A stretch of 64,000 bases of DNA, taken from assembly GCF_021401125.1 (NCBI RefSeq), contig NZ_JACBFQ010000003.1, forward strand, positions 248,001 to 312,000, in the 5' to 3' direction. The position numbers and the translations under genes are program-made. The notes under the pieces were generated by a model. That model searched no databases, was not told the DNA's origin, and saw only the letters and a list, made by a program, of their open reading frames with translations. Source of the DNA: Xanthobacter sp. NM-59 (GTDB lineage: Bacteria > Pseudomonadota > Alphaproteobacteria > Rhizobiales > Xanthobacteraceae). Each line of letters starts with the position of its first letter. Positions within the stretch are counted from its first letter, which is position 1. Shown here piece after piece: positions 25,787 through 36,600 of the stretch.

Positions 25787-27271
25787 TTAGCGCATGGCCT
25801 GTGCGGTCCTGAGGATCGGCCCGTCGCAGTGCGGCCATTCGGGACGATCACTGCCGAGGCGGGGCGTCGCGCGGGGCCAGCCGCAGGGTGTTTCCGACAT
25901 CCGCAGCACCGGGCCGAGCGTCTTCAGATCACCATAGCTGGTGCCGTCGACGCGCACCGAAAGGGCTTCGAACTCTTGCGGCGACAGGTGGCCGGAGGCG
26001 TCGGCGAAGTCGGCCACCAGCCCTTCGCGCTGGAGCAGCATGGCCGACTGGCACAAGGACACCTGCACCCGGTAGCTGCCCCCTTCGCGGGCGCGGCGGG
26101 CAAGGGCCAGCATGGCCCCGTAGGCGCCGAGGAAGCCGGTGATGAAATCGCACATGAAGACCGGCGTCAGCTCCGGCCGCCCGGCTCCGCTCAGCGTGCC
26201 CTGGGTGTGGCAGATCCCCGTGACGGCCTGCGCCACCTGGTCCCATCCGGCCCGATCGGCAAACGGACCGCCGGAGCCGAAGCAGTTCACCGAAACATGG
26301 ATCAATCCCGGCCGCAGCGCCATGAGCTGTTCAAAGCCGAAGCCATGGGCGGCCAAGCGGCCGGGCCGATAACCGTCAATGAACACGTCGGCGGTGCGCG
26401 CGAGCTCGCGCAGGCGGGCCGCCTCCTTGGGTCGGGTGAAATTCAGGAAGGCGCTGCGCTTGCCATGGCTGGTGTCGCGCACGAAGGCGGGCACCTGCGG
26501 CAGTTCCGGCGCCGTCACCATGAGCACCTCGGCGCCATGCTCCACCAGGCTGAGCCCGGCGGTCGGGCCGGCGAGGATGCGGGTGAGATCGAGCACGCGC
26601 AGCCCCGCCAAGGGCGCATCGCCGCCCGCCGGCAGCGGTTCCGGTGCGCTGTCTGCCACCTTGGTGATTTCGACAACTGGCCGCGCGGCGAGATAGGCGC
26701 CGTGGGGATGGGACAGCCATTCCTCGGGAGTGCGCACCTTGCCGCCGCAGGCGCCGGCGGCGGCAAGGGCCTCCTCCAGCTGATCGGCGCCCCACCGCCC
26801 CACCGCCGTGGCCACATCCTGCACAGTGCTGTTGCAGGCGAGCACGTGCAGCACCCGGCGTTCGAGATGGGGCAGATTGGTGTGCGGCAGGAGCCAGCCG
26901 CCGTCGGCCGTGGCCCAGGGCTGGGTGAGCGCCACCATGTGCTTCATGGCGGCGGAAGCGGGAATGGAGCGGTATTGGCCGTCCTCGCCCTTCAGCAGGG
27001 TTTCCTCGCCGCCGGAAAGGGAGGTGGCCGCCGCGGCGCGGGCGTCCACGGCAATGGCCTGGCGGCGTCCGGTGCGCAGCTCCCAGAGGTCATTGGCCGC
27101 GACCCCACGGGCGGCGAGCACCGCCGCCGTCACCTCGCCGATGCGGAACGGCGTGGCGTAGAACGGATCGCGGCCGGTGAGGGTCACCTCGTCGGCGGAC
27201 AAAGCGGGGCCGGAGCGGATCTCCATCAGCTCGCGGAACGTGTTGAGGGCTTGCGGATTGATCTTGGTCAT
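25787..27271 (-). CDS. CaiB/BaiF (class III) CoA-transferase, apparently permuted
   Basis: A 494-residue protein. The canonical CaiB N-terminal half starts only at about residue 220 (LAGLRVLDLTRILAGPTAGL), and includes FIDGYRPGRLAAHGF and the likely catalytic Asp375 in MCDFITGFLGAYGA. The first 205 residues instead resemble the C-terminal half of this family, ending WLSHPHGAYLAARPVVEI. The order of halves is thus reversed relative to ordinary members. Class III transferases move CoA between acids through an aspartyl-CoA intermediate. Its place behind an acetate-type symporter suggests activation of an imported carboxylic acid. Confidence 0.75.
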   Translation of the reverse strand: MTKINPQALNTFRELMEIRSGPALSADEVTLTGRDPFYATPFRIGEVTAAVLAARGVAANDLWELRTGRRQAIAVDARAAAATSLSGGEETLLKGEDGQYRSIPASAAMKHMVALTQPWATADGGWLLPHTNLPHLERRVLHVLACNSTVQDVATAVGRWGADQLEEALAAAGACGGKVRTPEEWLSHPHGAYLAARPVVEITKVADSAPEPLPAGGDAPLAGLRVLDLTRILAGPTAGLSLVEHGAEVLMVTAPELPQVPAFVRDTSHGKRSAFLNFTRPKEAARLRELARTADVFIDGYRPGRLAAHGFGFEQLMALRPGLIHVSVNCFGSGGPFADRAGWDQVAQAVTGICHTQGTLSGAGRPELTPVFMCDFITGFLGAYGAMLALARRAREGGSYRVQVSLCQSAMLLQREGLVADFADASGHLSPQEFEALSVRVDGTSYGDLKTLGPVLRMSETPCGWPRATPRLGSDRPEWPHCDGPILRTAQAMR

Positions 27272-27370
27272 TGGGTCCTGATTACCTTTTCGAGGACGGG
27301 CGCGACCAGATGGGCCGCGCCCGTCAGAAGTGCGGAAGGAGCATCCCGGCCAGTTGCCCGGCCGCGCGGA

Positions 27371-28873
27371 TCAGGCGGCGTCCGGCAGCGCGCGGGCGCC
27401 CCGCCGTTCCACCACCGAGACCAGCCAGCAGGTGAGGAAGGCCAGCGGCATTGAGATGAGGGTGGGCGGATCCAGGCTCACCACCGGCGCGGCGAAGCCG
27501 AACACCTTCACCCACATGGAGGGACCCAGAATGGTGAGCCCGACGGCCGCCAGCAGCCCGATGCTGCCGCCGGCGATGGCGCCGCGCGTGGTCAATCCGC
27601 GCCAATAGATGGACAGCACCAGCACGGGGAAGGTGGACGAGCAGGCGATGGCGAAGGCCAGCGAGATCATGTAGGCGACGTTCTGCCCCTGGAAGGCGAT
27701 GCCGAGCGCGATGGCGAAGAGGCCGAGCGCGACCGTGGCCATGCGCGAGATCTTCAGCTCCCGCGCCTCGTCCACGCGACCCTTCAGGACCACCCGGGCG
27801 TAGAGGTCGTGGCTCACGGCGGAGGCCCCGGCCAGCGTCAGCCCCGCCACCACCGCGAGGATGGTGGCGAAGGCGACCGCCGAAACCAGCCCCAGCATCA
27901 CGTCGCCGCCCAGGATGCGGGCGAGGTGAATGGCCACCATGTTGACACCACCGATAACCTTGCCATCCGCGCCGACGGCGGAGGCATCACCGGACAGGAT
28001 CACGATGGCGCCAAGGCCGAAAATCGCGGTGGCGGCGTAGAAGGTGCTGATGAAGGCCGTTCCCCACACCACCGAATTGCGGGCGGCGCGGGCATCGGGG
28101 ACGGTGAAGAAGCGCATCAGGATATGCGGCAGCCCGGCCGTGCCGAACATGAGCGCAAGCGCCAGGGACAGGGCCGAGAAAGGCGACCGGGAAGCGGCCT
28201 CCGGCGCGAGCACGCCGGCGCCCCGCGCATGGGCCGAGGCAGCCCCCTTGAGCAGGGCCGACAGGTCGAAGCCGAACCGCTGCAGCACCAGCACCGCGAT
28301 CAGCGCGCCACCGGCCAGCATGAGGCAGGCCTTCACGATCTGCACCCATGTGGTCGCCATCATGCCGCCGAACATGACGTAGCAGATCATCAATGCGCCC
28401 ACGAGCGTCACCGCCACCTTGAAGTCGATGCCGAACAGCAGCTCGATGAGGGCGCCGGCGCCGACGATCTGGGCGATCAGGTAGAAGGCGATCACCACCA
28501 GCGAGGCCACCGCGCCGAAGATGCGCATGGGCGTTTCATCGAGATTGAGGCTCACCACGTCCGAGAAGGTGAACTTGCCCAGCTGCCGCAGCCGCTCCGC
28601 CAGCAGGAACACCACGATGGGCATGCCCGTGGAATAGCCGATGGCATAGATGTAGCCGTCAAAACCCCTGGCGAAGATCAGCCCCGTAAGGCCGAGGAAG
28701 GCGCCGGCGGAAAGCGCGTCGCCGGCAAGGGCAAGGCCATTCTGCAGGCTCGTGACATTGCCGCCCGCGGCATAGAAGTCGTTGGTGCCCTTGGTGTTGC
28801 GCGCCGCCCACCAGGTGATGGCGAGCGACAGCGCCACGATGGCGAGAAAGCACCCGATGGCGAGCATGTTCAT
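27371..28873 (-). CDS. actP: Cation/acetate-type symporter (sodium:solute symporter family)
   Basis: A 500-residue inner-membrane protein with about 13 hydrophobic helices. NDFYAAGGNVTSLQNGLALAGDALSAGAF (residues about 31-59) is the ActP signature, and it follows a DUF485 gene, the standard yjcH-actP order. ActP proteins import acetate, glycolate, pyruvate or other short carboxylates with a cation. It overlaps yjcH by four bases and is followed by a CoA-transferase gene on the same strand; all three are divergent from a LysR gene. Confidence 0.88.
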   Translation of the reverse strand: MNMLAIGCFLAIVALSLAITWWAARNTKGTNDFYAAGGNVTSLQNGLALAGDALSAGAFLGLTGLIFARGFDGYIYAIGYSTGMPIVVFLLAERLRQLGKFTFSDVVSLNLDETPMRIFGAVASLVVIAFYLIAQIVGAGALIELLFGIDFKVAVTLVGALMICYVMFGGMMATTWVQIVKACLMLAGGALIAVLVLQRFGFDLSALLKGAASAHARGAGVLAPEAASRSPFSALSLALALMFGTAGLPHILMRFFTVPDARAARNSVVWGTAFISTFYAATAIFGLGAIVILSGDASAVGADGKVIGGVNMVAIHLARILGGDVMLGLVSAVAFATILAVVAGLTLAGASAVSHDLYARVVLKGRVDEARELKISRMATVALGLFAIALGIAFQGQNVAYMISLAFAIACSSTFPVLVLSIYWRGLTTRGAIAGGSIGLLAAVGLTILGPSMWVKVFGFAAPVVSLDPPTLISMPLAFLTCWLVSVVERRGARALPDAA

Positions 28874-29172
28874 CGCGCCGCCCCTTCCGCCGAGAGCAGG
28901 GAGCGCCGCGCGAACGCGGCGTCTTCCCGCCGGTTTGCGGCCACCGCATAGCCCACGGTCAGCACGAAGCCGAGGCCGATCACCCCAAGCCCGAGGGCGA
29001 ACGCCCAGTTGAAGGACCCGCCGGGCAGGACCGGCGCGGCCAGCAGCTCCGGCGCGAAGGCACAGAGCGCGGTGAAGGCGAGATAGAAGCCGCTGAGAAT
29101 GGCGGTGGCGGAAAGGCCGAGCGCGGCGCTCCCCCCGGGGGACGCGTGCTGCGGGGTGGTCTGGAAGGTCAT
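28870..29172 (-). CDS. yjcH: DUF485 membrane protein (YjcH-like)
   Basis: A 100-residue protein from the ATG at 29172; the frame upstream is Arg-rich and unlikely. It has two membrane helices (about 18-40 and 55-80), the DUF485 layout. Small DUF485 proteins nearly always precede ActP-type symporters and may assist them. The stop overlaps the actP start (ATGA). DUF485 similarity here is carried by topology and position more than by sequence. Confidence 0.7.
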   Translation of the reverse strand: MTFQTTPQHASPGGSAALGLSATAILSGFYLAFTALCAFAPELLAAPVLPGGSFNWAFALGLGVIGLGFVLTVGYAVAANRREDAAFARRSLLSAEGAAR

Positions 29173-29297
29173 GTTTTTGTTCCCGTCTTTGGAAGGCCGA
29201 CGCGCGCGCCGCAGCCGTCCTCCGAAGCGGAGCGCATGCGCGTCACGGAATGCGGCGCCGCGGTTGGGAACGGGTCCGGCCGCCGATTGCCTCATTT

Positions 29298-29321
29298 ATG
29301 ATCAGATTTTCCCCTGATCAT
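29298..29321. promoter_or_regulatory. Perfect palindrome in the LysR/yjcH control region
   Basis: Arms ATGATCAG and CTGATCAT with an 8-bp spacer. It lies about 125 bp upstream of yjcH and 77 bp upstream of the LysR start. Form and position suit a LysR recognition site. Confidence 0.5.
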
Positions 29322-29373
29322 TTTCGAGGCTAGCAATGGCTTTGACATTCGGAAAATGCTTTGATTTGATCTT

Positions 29374-29396
29374 AGTCATCTGAAAATGAGATGACT
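29374..29396. promoter_or_regulatory. Second perfect palindrome, abutting the LysR start
   Basis: Arms AGTCATCT and AGATGACT around 7 bases end one base before the ATG of the LysR gene. It could be an operator for autoregulation, or an mRNA hairpin covering the ribosome binding site. Confidence 0.5.
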
Positions 29397-29397
29397 G

Positions 29398-30309
29398 ATG
29401 CAGAGCGCCGACCTCGAATTTTTCCTCGCCGTGAGCCGTGAGGCCTCCATCGGCGGGGCGGCGACGCGGCTGAACACCGCCCAGTCCAACGTCACCAGCC
29501 GCATCAAGAAGCTGGAGGCCGACCTCGGCGTCATCCTGTTCGAGCGGCATTCGCGGGGCGTGAAGCTCACCTCGGCGGGCGAGCGGCTTCTGCCCTTCGC
29601 GGCGGAGGTGGGACGCCTGCTGCGCGAGGCGCGCCTGTCCGTGACCGCATCCGACCGGCCGCGCGGGCCGCTGCTGATCGGCGCCATGGAAACCACCATG
29701 GCGCTCCGCCTCAGCGACCGCCTGGTGAGCTTTTCCGGCCTTTATCCGGATGTGGACCTGACCCTGCGCACCGGCACCACCGCCGAGCTGACGGAGCTGG
29801 TGCTGCAACAGGAGCTGGAGGGCGCCTATGTCTGCGGGCCGGTGGCTCACCCCCGCCTTGTCGCCCGCCGGGCGTTTGAGGAAGAGCTCACCGTGGTGGC
29901 GGGACCGGATGTGCGCACGCTCGATCTCTTCGCGGATCGCGGACAGGCGAACATCTTCGTTTTCCGTCGCGGCTGCTCCTATCGCCAGCGCCTGGAGCAG
30001 CTCCTGGCGCGCCGGAACATCGCCGTGGCGCGCACCCTCGAATATGGCAGCCTCGACGCCATCCTGGCCTGCGTCTCCGCCGGCATGGGGCTGACGCTGC
30101 TGCCGGTCGACCTCGCCGCCGCCCAGGCGCGCAAGCACGCCGTCTCCCTCCTGCCCCTGCCGGAGGATGAGGCAAAAGTGGAAACGCTCTTCATCCGGCG
30201 GGCACAGGTCTACGTCTCGCCCGCGCTCACAGCCTTTCTGGATGTGGCGAAGCTATCGGCCGGCGGCGCGCCGGAAGCGGGCAACGCCGCCGCAGCCTCT
30301 TCGCTCTGA
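29398..30309 (+). CDS. LysR family transcriptional regulator
   Basis: A 303-residue protein. The N-terminal winged helix is classic: LEFFLAVSREASIGGAATRLNTAQSNVTSRIKKLEADLG, with LFERHSRGVKLTSAGERL following (positions about 6-65). The C-terminal periplasmic-binding-like domain (from about 95) senses an inducer. It is divergent from yjcH-actP-CoA-transferase and two palindromes lie between them. It probably controls that uptake operon; the inducer may be the carried acid or its CoA ester. Confidence 0.88.
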   Translation: MQSADLEFFLAVSREASIGGAATRLNTAQSNVTSRIKKLEADLGVILFERHSRGVKLTSAGERLLPFAAEVGRLLREARLSVTASDRPRGPLLIGAMETTMALRLSDRLVSFSGLYPDVDLTLRTGTTAELTELVLQQELEGAYVCGPVAHPRLVARRAFEEELTVVAGPDVRTLDLFADRGQANIFVFRRGCSYRQRLEQLLARRNIAVARTLEYGSLDAILACVSAGMGLTLLPVDLAAAQARKHAVSLLPLPEDEAKVETLFIRRAQVYVSPALTAFLDVAKLSAGGAPEAGNAAAASSL

Positions 30310-30651
30310 CCAGCAAGGCCACCCTGCGAGGCACGGCCTCATGGTCGTGTCTCGATGGATCAGGAGCCGCGAAACCGAAGACGTCGACCTCGCGCCAACA
30401 ATCTTCAACCACCGGCATGTCACACCGTCGCGGCGCGACGGCCAGCTGATCCGCCAGGTGCGGATCACCGCGGGGGAAATGACCGACCCTCTTGTTTTTA
30501 CAGGCATCCCACACGCGAACCGGTTCCCGCTTCGTCGCCCCCTCGGCAGGTCCCCTGCCCGCTTGGCGCCTAGCGAAAGGACAAGCCGATGCCGCCCGGC
30601 ATCGGCCCTGCCCTCGGGCGACAGGTGGGCTGAACGGCGCATCCGTCGCTT
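30310..30651. other. Intergenic, 342 bp, no gene recognised
   Basis: Between the LysR gene and the end of the giant autotransporter gene, which converge. Short frames exist but show no family features or ribosome binding sites. I see no strong terminator hairpin. Confidence 0.55.
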
Positions 30652-33600
30652 CTACCAGCGGATGCGCAATGCGCCGCTGGCGCCGGCGCTGTTGTAGCCC
30701 TGCGCCAATTGGGCATCGAAGGCGGCGGTGAACGACAGGCCCGCGCCGGCGGCAAGCTCGATGCCCGCATGAATGTCCGCAGCGTCGCTCACAGTGGGCA
30801 GAGCGTTGCTGGCGAAGGAGAAGCCCGGCAGCTCGGAGAAGCTGCGCGGCACGTCCCGATCCGGACTGAAGTCATGCATCCACGACATCCGCAGGAAGGG
30901 GGTCAGGGTGCGCCTGTCATCGAGCGTCCAGTGGGCATCGAGCTGCGTGCCCAGATAGAGCGGCAGCGCGGTGATGGAGGTGGCGTCATAGCTCAGCCCG
31001 GGTCCCCGGGTCGCGAACAGCTCGGCGGCCGAACCCTGCCACAGCTGCATGGGCTGGAACGCCGCAAACGGCGTGACCTTGGCCGTGCTGCCGGGAATGG
31101 CGAAGGCATAGCCCACCTCCAGCCGCCCGCCCAGAACGGTGCTGTCGAAGCCGGAATCCGTGGACAGAGCGAGGCCCAGGCCGTTCAGGTTTCGGCCCAT
31201 GGAGGTGTGGCCATATCCCAATGCGGCGGTGGCCGACACATAGGCCGGCCCGGCCACATAGGCGCCGTAGAGGCTGAGATTGCCGTAGTTCGTGCTGGTG
31301 CTGGCGCCGTAATCGGACGCATCCAGGCTGGAGAACGAATAGTTCACCGCGCCGCCAAGCAGCAGCGGTGCATCCGGCAGCTCCCCGTCGAGCCCCATGG
31401 TGGCCCCCACCGTGCTGCCGGAAATGCCGCCGCCCCAGGTGGCTGTGCCCATGGGCGCGAACCAGAAGCCCCGGCCGAACGCCGCCGCGCCCTCGCCCTG
31501 CTGTGCCATGGGGGCGACCCCGACGCCGCTTCCGGTGCGCCAGCGATCGATTTCCCCGGTCACCGCGAAAAGGCTGGATGCCGTGGCGTTCATCATCGCC
31601 ATGGGCACGAGGGAGGCCGCATTGCCGGAGACGATGTCATAGGCGCCGCCCAGGCTCGCCGCGTCGGGCACGTCGAGCAAAGCGGGGACGATGCTCTCGA
31701 ACAAGGGCGAGGACCCTCGGTTCTGAATGGCGCCGATCAGCGCGCCCGTGAGCTGGCCGCGTTCGGAGAGGCCGGCGGGGGTGAAATCGACGGCGGCGCC
31801 CAAAGCAAGGCCGCCGCCGGCCGGCTGGAGGCTGTAGCTCAAGATGGCCGTGTTGCCCGCCACCGAGAGCGCATCGAGGTCGATCCCGCCTTGGGCGGAG
31901 AAGAAGGAGGCGGAGAAACGGCCCGGCCGCGCATGGGCCGGGTCCATCAGCGCACCGCGCACGGTGCCCGACAATTGGGCCGAGCCGGTCACCACATAGC
32001 TGTCCGCCTGGGTGGCGTCCTGATCCATACGCACCACCAGCGTGCCGCCCGCCTTCTGCTGGAAGTCGCCGTCGATAACGGTGGTGCCGACGCTCGCCAG
32101 ACCACGGGCCAGGGTGCCGGCATTCACCAGCAGGCCGGTTCCGCCCAGATCCAGCGCGCTGCCGGCCACGAGGGTGCCGGAGGCGAGGTTCGTCACCAGG
32201 TTCGCGGCCCCCGCGGTCAGGGCGAGGTCGCCGATCAGGACGCCGCCATTGGAGATCTCGGCGAAGCCCGCGGTGGTGCGGATGGCCAGCCCACCGGCGC
32301 CGTCCACGGTGCCGAGCGTGCCGAGATTGGTGATGTAGGTCTCAAGGCCGTCGCTGGTGATGGCGGTGCCGCCGGCACCCCCCACCACCGAGGCGCCCGA
32401 GGCGATGGTGATGATCGGGTCGCCATTGCCCTGGGCCAGGATGCCGCTGGCGCCAGAGCCGGTGACGGTCACCGAGCCGCCCGTATTGACGTTCACCGTC
32501 ACCTTGCCCGAGCTGGAGGTGGAACCGTTCACCAGCTCCATGGTGGTGCCGTTCATCACCAGCCCGCCGCCATTGCTGGCCGATTGGGCAATGACACCCG
32601 TCGCGCCCTTGCCGGTGGTGGCGACGGCCGCGTTGATGTTCACCGTCACCGCGCCGCCGACGCCGCTGCCGGACGGCGTGTTGCTGGTCAGTGTCTCGTT
32701 GTCGGCCAAGGCTGCGCCGCCCCCACCGCCGATGGATTGGGCGAGCACACCCACCGCATTGGTGCCGGAAGTCAGGATGGCTCCGCCCACGGTGACATCG
32801 ACCGTGCCGCCGTCGCCGGAAGTGCTGCCGCCGGAGAAGACCACGTTGTTGGAGGCCACGCCGATGCCGCCGCCGCCACCGATGCTCTGCGCGATGATGC
32901 CGAGCGCGGTCGAGCCGGCCGTGGCTATGGTCCCTGCGGTGGAAACGGAGACGCTGCCGCCATCGCCTCCGCCACTGCCGCCCAAGGTCAGGGTCTGCGC
33001 TTTGGCGAGGACCATGCCGCCACCGCCGCCGATGGATTGAGCGACGATGCCGTGAGCGTATTCGCTGGTGGTGGTGGTGTTCCAGCCGTTGATCATGGAG
33101 GCGCTCACTGCGCCGCCATTACCGCCGGCGCTGCCGCCGAGGGTGACGGTGCCGGAACTGCTGCTGCTGGAAACATCATCCATGACACGAGCCGCGACAC
33201 CGCCGCCGCCCGCGATGGATTGAGCAACGATGGCCACAGCCCACTTGCTGGCGGTGCTGACATTGTTGCCCGTCAGCAGGCTCACCGTGCCAGCGGCGGC
33301 GCTGGCGGAGCCCGTCGCGCCCAGAGTGATCGTGTCATCGGTGGTGACGACGGTGGAGCCGTCGCCGCTGGCGAGCACACCGGCGACGCCGCCGCCACCG
33401 GAGATGGACTGCGCCACCACACCCAGGGAGGCAAGGCCCAAGGCGGTGACGGAGCCGTAATTGTCGAGCGTCACATTGCCCGCCGTGCCGCCGAGGCCGT
33501 TGGAGCCGCCGAGGGAAAGGGTGATGCTGCTGGTGGCGGCGCTGCCAGTGATCTCGGCCGATCCCGAGGCCAGTCCGCCACCCCCGGCGATGGACTGCGC

Positions 33601-36600
33601 CAGCACCGCCGGGGCCAGCGCGCCCGAGGTGGATGTGGACATCCAGTTCTGAACGCTCACCACGCCACCGGCGCCGCCGCCACTGCCGCTGCCCCCGAGG
33701 GCGATGCCGGCCGCATAGCTGGCGGAGCCGCTATCGGACGAGGCGGAGGCCATCACGTCGCTGCTGCCGCCAGCCCCGCCACCGCCGCCAATGGATTGCA
33801 CCAGGAGGCCGATGGCGCCCGTGCCGGCGGTGAAGACCTGGGCCGAGTCGGTGGAGACATCCACCTCCCCGCCATCGCCGCCCGAACTCCCTGCCCCGCC
33901 AAGGGCGAAGGTGGCGGTGACATCGCCAGATCCAGTCGCGCTGCCATTGGAACTGCCGCCGATGCCGCCACCGCCGCCCACCGACTGGGCCACAAGGCCA
34001 TGGGCGAATGCGCCGGCGGTGGAAAGCTGGATGACGCTGTAATAATTGTCGTAGGTCAGCGAGACCGCACCGCCGTCGCCCGCCGCGCCTCCGGTGCCGC
34101 CCAGAGCGAGCGAGGTGGTCACATGCCCGCCGCCGCCCGCGCCCGAGGTCGACGATCCGCCGAGGCCGCCGCCGCCACCCACCGACTGGGCGATGATGCC
34201 CGCCGCGTTCGCGCCGGTGGTGGTGATGGCCGCCCAGCCGCTGGCGGAGACCGAGCCGCCGTCATTGCCGGTGCCGCCCGATCCCCCGAGGCCCAGGCCG
34301 GCAGCGATGTTGCCGCTCGAGGCGCTGGAGGTGGAGGAGCCCCCCGCGCCGCCACCGCCGCCGATGGACTGGGCGAGGATCGCCGTGGCGCCCGCGCCGG
34401 ACGTCACGAGCGCCGCCGTGGCCGACACGCTGACGCTCCCGCCCGTCTGCCCGCTGCCGCCGGAGCCGCCGAAGGCCAGCGCGATGTTGGCGTCGCCGCC
34501 ACCCGCCGTGGTCGAGTTGGCGGCTCCCGCGAGGCCGCCGCCGCCGCCCACCGACTGGGCGAGAATGCCATAGGCCTGGAGACCCGACGTGGTGATCGCC
34601 GCCTCGCTGTCCACGCTCACGCTGCCACCGGTGCCGCCCGTTCCGCCCGTGCCCCCGAGCCCGAAGGAGAGCGCATAGGTGCCGCTATTGGCATTGGACG
34701 TGACCGCGCCGCCCGCGCCGCCGCCGCCGCCCACGGACTGGGCGAGAATGCCGGTGGCGTGCATGCCCTGGGTGAGGATGCTGGTAGCGGAGGTCACGGA
34801 GACGTCTCCGCCCGATCCGCCCGCGCCCCCGGAGCCGCCAAGCCCCATGGCCAGCGCTACGCCGCTCGATGCGGAAGACGAGGTGCCGGAGGACGAGGCC
34901 GATGCGCTGGCGTCGCCCGATCCGCTGCCGGCCGTCGCCGCTCCCGTGAAGGCTCCACCTGATCCGCCGCCGCCACCAATGGACTGGGCGAACACGCCAT
35001 AGGAGGCGTCTCCCAAGGTGGTGATGCCGAGCGGCACGCCGGAATAGCTGTCGGGCGCGTTGAGGGTGACGGTCACAGTGCCGCCGTCGCCGCCTCCCGC
35101 GCCGCTGCCGCCCAGGCCCAGCGCGAGGGAGACCGTGCCGCCGGACCCCGACGTGCTGGAGGAGGCGCCGCCCGATCCTCCGCCCCCACCCACCGATTGG
35201 GCGAAGACCGCGCTCGAATTGTCGCCCGCCGTGTAGAGGGTGCCCTGGCTGGTGACGCTCACGCCGCCACCGGTGCCCGCGCCCGATCCCGAGCCGCCGA
35301 TGGAGAGGGACAGGCTGCTTTCGCTGGCGGAGGAATTGACGGTGCTGGACCCACCATTGCCGCCGCCGCCCCCCACCGATTGCGCGAAGATGGCCGGCGA
35401 ATTGGCGCTCGAGAGGCTGGTGGTGGTGCCGGTGAGGTCGACGCCCGTGACGATGATGTCAGCGTTGGTCACGCTCACCCCGCCGCCGGCCCCTCCGGTG
35501 CCGCCGCTGCCGCCGAGGCCCATGGCGAGGGAATAGCCGCCGTCCGATCCGGCCTGGCTGCCGCCTTTGTCCCCCTGCTGGCCGGCGGCCGAGGAAGTCT
35601 CGTCGCCGCTGGCGGAGCCGGAGAGGCTGCCGGTGGAACTGGAGGCGGAGTTGGAAGATCCGCTCGACGGGGTGACGTTGGAGCTGGCGAAGCTGGAGCC
35701 GCCATTGCCCCCGCCCCCGCCCACGGACTGCGCGAAGATGCCCGCCGCGTTCGCGCCCAGCGTATTGACATAGCCGACCTCGGAGCTGCCCACGGTCACG
35801 TCCACCGTGCCGCCATCGCCGCCGCTTCCGCCCGTGCCGCCGAGACTCATGGCGATCGCGGCCTGTCCACCGCTGCTCGCGGTGCTGGAGGACGACCCGC
35901 CATTGCCGCCGCCACCGCCCACCGATTGGGCGAAGATGCCCGCGGACCCCATGCCGGTGGTCGCGAAATAGCCCGTGACGTCGACGCTGACCGTGCCGCC
36001 GGCGCCGCCATTGCCGGCCCCTCCGCCCAGGCTGAAGGAGGCGGCATAGGAATCGCCGTTGGCGTTGCTGGCAGCCGAGCCGCCATTGCCGCCGCCGCCG
36101 CCGATGGACTGGGCCAGGATGGCGGAGGACTGGTCCCCGAAGGTGTAAATGGAAGAGATGGAGGAGATGGTCACCGTGGCGCCGTCGCCACCGGCCCCGC
36201 CGAAGCCACCCAATGTAACCGACGCGGCTATGCCCGAGACCGCGCCGTCATCGCTGCTTTCCGGCGCGCTGCTGGAGCTGCCCGACACCGCCGAGCTCAC
36301 ATTGCTGGCGGTCTGCCCGGCTCCGGCTCCCGCCACCGATGTCACGCCCCCCTGGAGCTCCTGGCCCTCGCCTGCATCGCTGGTGCTGGAGGCGGCGCCG
36401 CCATTGCCGCCGCCGCCGCCGATGGACTGGGCCAGGATGCCGGAAGACAGGAGGCCATAGGTGATGAGGGTGCCGCCGCTGCTCACGCTCACCGCGCCGC
36501 CCGCCCCTCCACCATCGCCGAAGCCGCCGATAGCGATGCCGGCCGCATAATCATTGCTGGAGGCGCTCGCCTGCGACCAGCCGCCATGGCCACCGCCGCC

